The translations under genes and the position numbers were made by a program. Below the pieces are notes generated by a model, which was given only the letters and a program-made list of their open reading frames with translations, made no database searches and had not been told where the DNA came from. From assembly GCA_025363505.1 (NCBI GenBank), contig JANYDV010000071.1, positions 1 to 15,861 on the forward strand: a stretch of DNA of 15,861 bases, written 5' to 3'. The stretch comes from Bacteroidota bacterium (GTDB taxonomy: Bacteria > Bacteroidota > Ignavibacteria > Palsa-1295). How positions within the stretch are numbered: position 1 is the first letter of the stretch; every line of letters begins with the position of its first letter. Below are positions 1-6,977 of the stretch, in pieces.

Positions 1-1342
1 CGCTGCACTTCAATAAAAAAATAAGAAATCGTCGTGCTTCAATAACATGCATCTGTCTCGACGCAACAAGGAGCACCAACGAACCAACAGTGACTGCAAT
101 ACATTTCGAAGTGGCAGCACCAAATGCCCCCAATGAGGGAATCAAGACAAAGTCCATCGTGACCGAAACGATCATAATCACACACATATATAATGTGGAG
201 ATCCACAACTTTCCTTCGGCGATAGCAATCTCCGATAAAAATGTCGCAAAAACGATTGGAAAAAAAGTCCAGCCAAACATAACTACAATAGGAACAGCAT
301 CTCCATATTTATCACCACCGAACAACAGACCAATAATGGTGTTTGACGCACACGTAAGTGAAAGCCCAATTATTAATGCTGATATTAACAACACTCGTAA
401 TGCTCGATCGACGATTGTCCGAACATGCCCAGAGTTTCCTCTGACAATAGCTTGAGTAACCTGAGGACCAATCACAGCAGAAAATACTGTCGGCAAGAAA
501 ATAACTGCTGTTAAAATTCTAATCCCTGCCCCATAGGCTGATACTTGTTGAGGAGTACTTAGTTTATCAAGTAGCAATGCATCTGCAAAATTATGAATAG
601 TAAGAAATGCTGTACTAAAAATTAAAGGTAGTCCTTCGCGAATCATCTCCCACAACATCCCAAAATGAATACTCAGACGAAAGCCGATTTCCTTTGCTGA
701 AGAACTAATTAACCATATCAACAATAAAAATCCGGGGATATGGCATAAGCTATAAATCCAAACTGCTCCTTCAAGATCAATTGTTCCTGAACGACCATAA
801 AACAGCAGTGCAGCAGCAAAAACCATGGCATCAATCACAACAAACAACGCAACCAAATGATATTTGTTGTGGCCTCTGACAAATGCTTCACCGACCGAAC
901 GTACTACCATCAATCGCGACGATATAAAAAGCGTCAGCAACATAATGTGCATTAGTTTTTGCGTCTCATTCGGATATCCTAATAGCGGAGCGATTACAAA
1001 GACAGCACCTGAGACCAGCAATGCAAGCCCAAGCCTTAGGACTAACATCGAGCCAAGCAATTCTCCGCGACGCTCATGTTCACCTGCACGAGTACGCTCA
1101 TCGGCTTCGGCAAATTTCCGGACAAATAATAATGTGAGACCAAGGTCGGCAAAAAGCGCCATTAAAGATACAAAACTTACTACGACCGTAAAAATCGCGT
1201 ACTCTTCGCGACTCAACCGACGTGCGATGACGACATGACCAATATACAAAAATGCATTCGCCAAAACCGTAAGCAACAACCCACCCGCAAGAGTGCGACG
1301 AAGGGAAGAAACAGGTTTTTTTAATAACTTATAATCTTCCAT
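1..1342 (-). CDS. Wzx-type polysaccharide flippase, 3' end off the left edge
   Basis: The frame is open from an ATG at 1342 to the left edge, 447 codons with no stop, so the C-terminus is missing. The protein would move lipid-linked oligosaccharide across the inner membrane. It starts MEDYKLLKKPVSSLRR, a basic cytoplasmic lead, and then alternates hydrophobic helices with short charged loops, as in the MOP/Polysacc_synt superfamily. A motif R-x-L-S-R-E-E-Y-A follows helix 1, and a loop reads RKFAEADERTRAGEHERRGE, both typical of Wzx/RfbX proteins. The family assignment comes from this pattern; the substrate cannot be read. Its start overlaps the end of the upstream polymerase/ligase gene by 14 bases, which suggests translational coupling; no Shine-Dalgarno sequence is visible. 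I checked most of the reading frame codon by codon and saw no frameshift. Confidence 0.88.
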   Translation of the reverse strand, partial: MEDYKLLKKPVSSLRRTLAGGLLLTVLANAFLYIGHVVIARRLSREEYAIFTVVVSFVSLMALFADLGLTLLFVRKFAEADERTRAGEHERRGELLGSMLVLRLGLALLVSGAVFVIAPLLGYPNETQKLMHIMLLTLFISSRLMVVRSVGEAFVRGHNKYHLVALFVVIDAMVFAAALLFYGRSGTIDLEGAVWIYSLCHIPGFLLLIWLISSSAKEIGFRLSIHFGMLWEMIREGLPLIFSTAFLTIHNFADALLLDKLSTPQQVSAYGAGIRILTAVIFLPTVFSAVIGPQVTQAIVRGNSGHVRTIVDRALRVLLISALIIGLSLTCASNTIIGLLFGGDKYGDAVPIVVMFGWTFFPIVFATFLSEIAIAEGKLWISTLYMCVIMIVSVTMDFVLIPSLGAFGAATSKCIAVTVGSLVLLVASRQMHVIEARRFLIFLLKCS

Positions 1343-2801
1343 TCTCAATAGGAAGTGATTTGGTCTCCGATGACAAAAGAGCTATACTTTCTTTAGATTT
1401 AACTTGCTCATAGAGAGCAATGAAGTATCCCCAAATTAAACCGAGATACCACATAATTTCTCTATGAATAAATAATCCTAATGTCATCATATGGAACATC
1501 ATAAACACAAGAGAAATCAATCCTACTCGAGCTATCATTCGTTCGCGATCACTCAATACCTTTGATACAGCTAATCGAATACCTAATCTAAAAAAAGATA
1601 TAAATGCTGTCATTACTAAAATTAAGCCGACAATGCCACCTTTGAGTAGCAAAACCATCAACCCATTATGTGTATACCCGGTACGATAAACTACACCACC
1701 AAGCCAATTATAGAGTGTAAACCTTCCACCGAAACCAACACCGGTTATTGGCGTTTCAAAAATTTGCTTAAATACATATCCCCATTCAATATACCGGTTT
1801 ACTAATGATGGATCAGTGCCTACTTTAGAAGAGGAAGTAAAATGAAGGAAGGAAAATTGTACAATAGCTTTGATTAACGGAAATGACAAATAGACTACTC
1901 CAAAACTAAGAAGTGAGACTGAGCATATCCATAACATTGCTCGTATTCCACGCTTACGCTCGATACGTGGTGAAAAGAAAATCAACATTGGGATGCAAAA
2001 AACAACCCCCACCCAACTTGTTCGGGCAAATGAAATGAGTACACCAGTTGCTGCAATACAGATTCCAATAATAAATGAAATTCTTTTTTTCCAAGTTGCC
2101 TCAATCATCAGTAACCCAAGAAACAATAGCAATAACACCGAGCTATTCATGACATCATATCGAGCAAAACCAGTTTCATAAAGATATGTTGCCTGAGCCG
2201 CTGTCGAACGTATATGTAGCACAGATACTGATAAGATAATTACCCATCCCAATAGCATTAAACAAAACATATATTTATCGAACGAACCAACTGTTTTACG
2301 AACCTCCCTACATAAGACGGGTAATACAATTAACGGCGAGAATGAGAGAAATTCTCGGAAAGAATAATTAATTGTATTGTCGTTGGTGGCAATACTGATT
2401 ATACTGCTAAGTAATGCCCAAAGTACATATCCGAAGATAAGGAACAAGGATGAATGGAATGCAAAATCTCGTTTATAAAATATTTTTTTGTAGCTCACAT
2501 ATAATAATGCATAGACCATGATAAAAGCGGTAAACAATTCTATTGGGCCTAGAGTCATTGCCTCTTTACGTTCGTGGAGACCCACCACTACCAAAGCCAT
2601 GATATAAGAAGCAAGAAGTAGAAATTCATTCCGAAAACAAAAAATCCCAATGGCAACGGCAATGCCCCCGGCAACGAAGTATTCGATCCCGAATAAATAT
2701 TGGCTCACCGCCGACAAAGCAATAATTACTATTGCAAGAACCCACTGCATTCCTTTAGAAAGTTGCAATCTCATCAAAACACTATCTGTAGATAAACTCA
2801 T
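1329..2801 (-). CDS. O-antigen polymerase/ligase family protein (Wzy_C domain)
   Basis: This is a very hydrophobic inner-membrane protein of 490 residues with roughly 10 to 12 predicted helices. It either polymerises repeat units (Wzy role) or ligates glycan to an acceptor (WaaL role) on the periplasmic face. A mid-protein F-A-R-T-S-W-V-G segment (about residues 258-265) matches the conserved arginine region of the family. A large periplasmic loop follows, with N-R-Y-I-E-W-G, T-G-V-G-F-G-G and then Y-T-H-N-G-L-M-V-L-L-L-K-G-G near residues 376-389; the histidine and following glycines are the Wzy_C/ligase signature. Sequence alone does not separate Wzy from WaaL, but the adjacent flippase and Wzz-like protein favour a polymerase. 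The ATG at 2801 shares one base with the upstream TGA; a GTG one codon earlier (2804) is the alternative. The gene is visibly AT-rich. Confidence 0.87.
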   Translation of the reverse strand: MSLSTDSVLMRLQLSKGMQWVLAIVIIALSAVSQYLFGIEYFVAGGIAVAIGIFCFRNEFLLLASYIMALVVVGLHERKEAMTLGPIELFTAFIMVYALLYVSYKKIFYKRDFAFHSSLFLIFGYVLWALLSSIISIATNDNTINYSFREFLSFSPLIVLPVLCREVRKTVGSFDKYMFCLMLLGWVIILSVSVLHIRSTAAQATYLYETGFARYDVMNSSVLLLLFLGLLMIEATWKKRISFIIGICIAATGVLISFARTSWVGVVFCIPMLIFFSPRIERKRGIRAMLWICSVSLLSFGVVYLSFPLIKAIVQFSFLHFTSSSKVGTDPSLVNRYIEWGYVFKQIFETPITGVGFGGRFTLYNWLGGVVYRTGYTHNGLMVLLLKGGIVGLILVMTAFISFFRLGIRLAVSKVLSDRERMIARVGLISLVFMMFHMMTLGLFIHREIMWYLGLIWGYFIALYEQVKSKESIALLSSETKSLPIENGRL

Positions 2802-4426
2802 CACAAGCTTTTATTTTTATACATTCTAAAGTGAGCATTGCTGTCAATGAGTTGATAATGAACAAATAGAAAGTCACGTAGCAGAGAATTTTTCAATAAT
2901 GCCGTATAGGAATCGTCTTCTGTCCCAGATACTAATGGTCGTTCGTCTTTCAATTCACAGAAAAAATATTTTGGCGGAGTTTGTGTTAATTGATGAACAA
3001 CCGTGTCGATCCATTCCTTTGGAGACCAGGGAGAAATTAATTGGGGGTTCACAATACAGATTGTTGTCGGTAGTTTATTAAACTCATAATACAACTGAGC
3101 TGTGTTTCCCCATAAGAAAATATTTTCCTGTGAGGAAAGTGTGGAGGCATATTTCCGTGCGAGAGAGATTGCATCAACGACGTCATATTTACTCGATTCT
3201 ATTTTCTTTGCTCGGGCAGCAGAGTCGTTTTTAAATGCAATCAATGACCAACCAAGTGATTGATCAATAATTCTCGGGATTGGCGACCATAGTATGAAGA
3301 CCGCACAGAACGTAAACAAAGAACTAAGTGCAATGACGCGTCGAAATCCGACCCACTCTTTTACTAGTTCAAAACTACGATGACGAGCCTTCCATATTTC
3401 AAAAAAACCCTCAGCAATAAATGGGACTAAACACCACGTCAATCGAGTGTAATGATAGGTATATGCTTTTCTCTCCAAAAGAACTCCCAGTATTCCGAAC
3501 ACAATCGAAAGGAGGCAAAAGAACCTAAAGAATGAAAGTGAAGAGGTTTTTTCAGACTTGTTAGAAATAGGATGTTTTGCAACTGCATAGATTCCAACTG
3601 CTAAAAGAGACGATGTAAAGGTTACGAGGAATTGTGCCGGTACTAATTTATAATACGTATCTTTAAATGTGGCAATTCCAAATAGAGGCGAATAATTAGA
3701 AGTGTAATTCCCGAACCATTGAAATGTCAAAATCAGATTTTGTAATCCTTTTGAAGCCCATAACCAATATATTTCACCTATAGCGAAAACAACTGAAGAT
3801 AAAATAAAGCTCATAAAGAATGTCGAGTTTCCAACCGGACGCCTTTTGGAAAAGAATATTATAGAAAGTATGACAGGAATAGCAATTAATCCAAGTGTGA
3901 TCTTAATTGAGATTACTAAGATAGTACACGCCCCAGCTAAAATAGCGTACCCTAGTATTTGTTGTTTATCTGTCGTTTCAAACGCAGAAATAAGGAAATA
4001 TAAAATTCCAAGCTGTGGGAGGAGAGCAAAAGACTCGGTTTCAGCAGTAATCCAATAGCCACCACTTAAAAAATAGACTGCGTAGAGTAGAATTGCTACT
4101 AAAGCGATGTATTCGTTTTTATAAACCTTTCGAACTATTTTGTAATAAATAGTCAGTGAAACAATGTGATACAAAACATCCAATAATCGAATTGACCATT
4201 CATGTCTGCCAAATAAAAATGTCGACAACGAATATATATAGAAAATGAGAGGTTGCTTCATTTCCAGAAAATCTCGGAATGGAATTGCACCTTTTTTTAC
4301 TATTAATGCACCACATACCTCAAAAATAGCTTGGTCATTACCCATCGGAAAAGCAAGCATTGTCATCAACAGGAGAGCTGTTGTGGCAAAGAAAACGCAT
4401 TTCACAATGGTACTCGCTCTATCCAT
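2801..4426 (-). CDS. GT-C membrane glycosyltransferase, GT39/ArnT-like (second of two)
   Basis: This 541-residue polytopic membrane protein probably transfers a sugar from a polyprenyl-phosphate donor to an acceptor on the periplasmic side. After helix 1, the first outer loop contains G-N-D-Q-A-I-F (Asp about residue 31) and then D-F-L-E-M-K-Q-P-L-I-F-Y (Glu 55, Lys 57, Pro 59). This arrangement parallels the D...E-K-P loop of ArnT/PMT-type enzymes, in which the acidic residues are catalytic. About 10 or more helices and a soluble C-terminal segment follow. The ATG at 4426 is preferred over the upstream TTG (4432) and overlaps the preceding gene's TAG by 8 bases. No Shine-Dalgarno sequence is present; instead a short hairpin abuts the start codon. 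The donor and acceptor cannot be predicted. It shares general architecture with the next gene upstream but is not an obvious recent duplicate. Confidence 0.82.
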   Translation of the reverse strand: MDRASTIVKCVFFATTALLLMTMLAFPMGNDQAIFEVCGALIVKKGAIPFRDFLEMKQPLIFYIYSLSTFLFGRHEWSIRLLDVLYHIVSLTIYYKIVRKVYKNEYIALVAILLYAVYFLSGGYWITAETESFALLPQLGILYFLISAFETTDKQQILGYAILAGACTILVISIKITLGLIAIPVILSIIFFSKRRPVGNSTFFMSFILSSVVFAIGEIYWLWASKGLQNLILTFQWFGNYTSNYSPLFGIATFKDTYYKLVPAQFLVTFTSSLLAVGIYAVAKHPISNKSEKTSSLSFFRFFCLLSIVFGILGVLLERKAYTYHYTRLTWCLVPFIAEGFFEIWKARHRSFELVKEWVGFRRVIALSSLFTFCAVFILWSPIPRIIDQSLGWSLIAFKNDSAARAKKIESSKYDVVDAISLARKYASTLSSQENIFLWGNTAQLYYEFNKLPTTICIVNPQLISPWSPKEWIDTVVHQLTQTPPKYFFCELKDERPLVSGTEDDSYTALLKNSLLRDFLFVHYQLIDSNAHFRMYKNKSL

Positions 4427-5744
4427 GATCAAGTATTGATCTAGTTAGTTTTTTCTGCAACATCACCCCCACAAGCGGCATCAACATCACAAAAAGATAT
4501 ATTTGATATCTCGGTAAAGAAAATGTTACTGCAGTAATCGTAAGATAATATCCAAACAACAAAAGGAACAGCATTCCTTCTGCTCTTCTTTCTTTTGATG
4601 TAATTGTTTTGTATAGTCCAAATAGCGTCAAGGGTATGACGACGAGCATCGAAAGTATGTAGATGGGGCTTCGGACAGCAGGGTCAGCTATATCTATTGT
4701 CAGAAGATAAAGTATTTTTTTTATACCGAGTGAGAGCACACTCCCAGGATTCGCTTTCATAAACTCTAAAGCCGATGCATGAAAAACATCGTTCACCCGA
4801 ACTTCAAAAAAACGGTCATAAGGAATAGCATCTATTTTTTTTATCATCTCCGGGAATTGTACAGGATTAACCCAAATGTAGGTCTCTTTAGAAAACAATG
4901 AGCCAGAGGCAACCTCCGTGTTATTACCTCGCCAAATCTCAAACCAAGGGTGGGAAAGTACGGGTACGAAGCGATCGAATAATGTGTAGTTACGAATGGT
5001 CCAAGGAGTAGTAACCAATAGACAAACACCGGCTGAAACAACAAGCATTTTTATTTTTCTCATGCGGGAATACTCCCGGCGAGGAAAAATTACGACAAGC
5101 ATAATCACCAAAAAACTCAGCAGAAAAAATTCACTCCTAAGCAATGTCATTACCCCGCAACAGAGCCCAAGCAGAACCACATTTCTTAATTCCGATAACT
5201 GCATGACTCGTATTGCAAGTAATACGATAAGCGCTCCGAACAAATGATACAACGGCGATCCGGAAAATGTTACTACCGAGTACGCCGCCGGAAGAAATAC
5301 GGTTGAAATAATAGCACACCACCGTGCGCCGGATTCGGTCGACAGCAATCTCGATGATTGGTACACAATAGGAATGACTAACGCGCTACAGAGTGCATAC
5401 AGCAACATTAGTGAAGTGAGTGCTACGGGTCCTTGACCAAACAACAGATATGAGCCGTAAATAAGATAAGGATTTATTGGCGGAATAAATGCACCTTCAT
5501 GATCGGGCGGCTTGCTCATGACTTCGCGTCGCGAACTGTCAAGCGATTGATAAGGCCAATGCATTGAATAGCCATTACCATGATATAAGTTATTCGCGAT
5601 ATCGCCATGTTCATACATTTGCGGATGGTCAGCATCACCAAATGAAAGAACAATCGCAACACGAATGATCAAGGCAACAATAAAAACACACCACAAAAAC
5701 TGCGATCTCGAAGAACGAAAGAGCAATCTCGAGAGGGTGTTCAT
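4419..5744 (-). CDS. GT-C membrane glycosyltransferase, GT39-like (first of two)
   Basis: A polytopic membrane protein of 441 residues, with about ten hydrophobic helices after a basic start (MNTLSRLLFRSSRSQF). The first outer loop contains Y-E-H-G-D-I-A-N-N-L (Asp about residue 48) and then D-H-E-G-A-F-I-P-P-I-N-P-Y-L (about 81-94). This is the acidic-loop plus proline-rich pattern of GT39/PMT-like transferases that use lipid-phosphate sugars. The C-terminus ends in a basic tail after the last helix. The reading frame extends upstream to 5855, but that part would lie inside the co-polymerase gene and has no membrane or GT character. The ATG at 5744, ten bases after the co-polymerase stop, is therefore the chosen start; only a weak purine stretch precedes it. 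The acceptor is unknown: repeat unit, lipid A or protein are all possible. Confidence 0.8.
   Translation of the reverse strand: MNTLSRLLFRSSRSQFLWCVFIVALIIRVAIVLSFGDADHPQMYEHGDIANNLYHGNGYSMHWPYQSLDSSRREVMSKPPDHEGAFIPPINPYLIYGSYLLFGQGPVALTSLMLLYALCSALVIPIVYQSSRLLSTESGARWCAIISTVFLPAAYSVVTFSGSPLYHLFGALIVLLAIRVMQLSELRNVVLLGLCCGVMTLLRSEFFLLSFLVIMLVVIFPRREYSRMRKIKMLVVSAGVCLLVTTPWTIRNYTLFDRFVPVLSHPWFEIWRGNNTEVASGSLFSKETYIWVNPVQFPEMIKKIDAIPYDRFFEVRVNDVFHASALEFMKANPGSVLSLGIKKILYLLTIDIADPAVRSPIYILSMLVVIPLTLFGLYKTITSKERRAEGMLFLLLFGYYLTITAVTFSLPRYQIYLFVMLMPLVGVMLQKKLTRSILDHG
4427..4441. repeat. Small inverted repeat abutting a glycosyltransferase start codon
   Basis: GATCAA (4427-4432), three bases, then TTGATC (4436-4441) form a six-base-pair stem ending exactly one base before the ATG at 4426 of the downstream GT-C gene. 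It lies inside the final codons of the upstream GT-C gene and takes the place where a ribosome binding site would be. It could limit independent initiation and favour coupling, but a stem this short may be accidental. Confidence 0.3.
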
Positions 5745-5754
5745 TTCTCTGGTC

Positions 5755-6954
5755 TTAGACTCCGAGTATTTTACGGTCGTGTCGGAAGCGCTCGCGGGCT
5801 TCGCCAATACGAGTCGCGGCAATAACTGCAAGCGATGTGAGTACAATACTACCAAAAAAAGCTATTAAGACAGCAACCGAACGCTTTGGTCTTGTTTTTC
5901 TAAATGGCACTTGTGCCGAGTCGAGCATAATGAACGACAGCGACTGTTTATTTTCATCCATTTTTGCTTGCTCGTAAGATGGAAGCATAAATGCTTTTAA
6001 TTTTGATTGTATTTCTACCTCACGCGTCAAACGAAGATAATCTAATGCTACATCGGGCATGACGTTCATTGCCGGGAAATAACTTTTTGCGTTTTGATCC
6101 ATACCTGTCCGGAGATCCTCGAGTTTTTTTCCAAGCTCACCCATCTGTGTTCGCATCGTATTCGCTTCCGGCGATTCAGCACCATATAATTGCACAGCAC
6201 TTGCAAGCTGAATTTCGGAGAGATAACGCTGCTGCTCGAGTGTACTCAAGACCGACAGTTGAGCCGCTGCTTGAGTTTTTAATTCATACACACCATACTT
6301 ACGTTGATACGCACCGAGTGCTTTTTCTGATGAATCCAGATCGGCAATCATCTTACCATATCGTGTTTCAATATAGGAACGGTTAAATTTTGCCTCATCG
6401 TTGGCAAGCTTTGAATTTACTTCATTGAGCATCCCGACCAATCGATTTGCAACCTGCGCTGCACGCTTAGGATCAGTATCTTCAAATGATACTCCGATAT
6501 TCCCTTCCTCGAGTACTGCAACTGAAGTATGCTCGCCAAATTCTTTTATCGCATCGTCTACATTTTCGGTTTCATAGACTTTCACGAGATCATAATCTCT
6601 TACCATTTGCTCACCAACTGTTCTACTGCCGACAATAGCAAGTGGGCTATAGACCCCATCACTTTTATTTTTTCCGGCAAGCTGTGTCAGCCCCAAATCC
6701 TTAATCGTACTGGAAATTCCGGCGGTTATATTGTCAAACAATCCCCCTTGCTTCCGCGCAGGTACGATGTTCGCTTCTGCTTTAAACCAGACCTTCGCAA
6801 TGAAAAACATATAGACAATAGTGACGATCGTCACAGCGATCGAAGTCAGTAAAATAAGGTACTTATGCCGAAGCAACAGTGCCATAGCTTCAACCCATGC
6901 TTTACGAGCCGGTTCAAGGTGGTGGACGCTATTTGGTGATGATTGATCAGTCAT
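5755..6954 (-). CDS. Wzz-like polysaccharide co-polymerase without kinase domain
   Basis: This 399-residue inner-membrane protein has the classic chain-length-determinant layout. There is a cytoplasmic N-terminus, a first membrane helix at about 31-52, a large periplasmic domain, a second helix at about 358-380, and a short basic tail ending RHDRKILGV. The segment from about 175 to 290 is rich in heptad-like Leu/Ala/Lys/Glu and is probably coiled coil. A proline-and-basic stretch, Q-V-P-F-R-K-T-R-P-K-R, sits just before helix 2, as in Wzz/PCP proteins. The tail is too short for a Wzc tyrosine autokinase, and no Walker motif or tyrosine cluster is present. It would control polymer length and link polymerisation to the Wza-like exporter encoded two genes upstream. 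The ATG at 6954 lies 23 bases after the upstream stop with no clear Shine-Dalgarno sequence. Confidence 0.88.
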   Translation of the reverse strand: MTDQSSPNSVHHLEPARKAWVEAMALLLRHKYLILLTSIAVTIVTIVYMFFIAKVWFKAEANIVPARKQGGLFDNITAGISSTIKDLGLTQLAGKNKSDGVYSPLAIVGSRTVGEQMVRDYDLVKVYETENVDDAIKEFGEHTSVAVLEEGNIGVSFEDTDPKRAAQVANRLVGMLNEVNSKLANDEAKFNRSYIETRYGKMIADLDSSEKALGAYQRKYGVYELKTQAAAQLSVLSTLEQQRYLSEIQLASAVQLYGAESPEANTMRTQMGELGKKLEDLRTGMDQNAKSYFPAMNVMPDVALDYLRLTREVEIQSKLKAFMLPSYEQAKMDENKQSLSFIMLDSAQVPFRKTRPKRSVAVLIAFFGSIVLTSLAVIAATRIGEARERFRHDRKILGV

Positions 6955-6977
6955 GATTGTAATATTAAATCGTCAGG

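Noticed and set aside
90..455. Plus-strand open frame of 121 codons
   Set aside because: It is antisense to the flippase, whose minus-strand frame is open throughout with clear membrane-helix pattern. The plus-strand translation has no helix pattern or family motif.
864..1238. Plus-strand open frame of 124 codons
   Set aside because: It is antisense to the flippase N-terminal half. The peptide is Ser/Thr/Asn-rich and low in pattern, typical of a shadow frame.
1316..1322. Seven-base A tract near the flippase start as a possible phase-variation site
   Set aside because: Similar seven-base tracts occur in other genes of the window, such as near 2482 and 4291, all in frame; this is ordinary for AT-rich Lys/Phe codons.
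5745..5855. N-terminal extension of 37 residues on the first GT-C gene
   Set aside because: It lies within the 3' end of the co-polymerase gene in another frame and has no membrane or GT character; the ATG at 5744 is a better start.
6821..6834. Perfect 14-bp palindrome GTGACGATCGTCAC
   Set aside because: It falls in codons for V-T-I-V-T in the first membrane helix of the co-polymerase, and about one such palindrome is expected by chance in a window this long.
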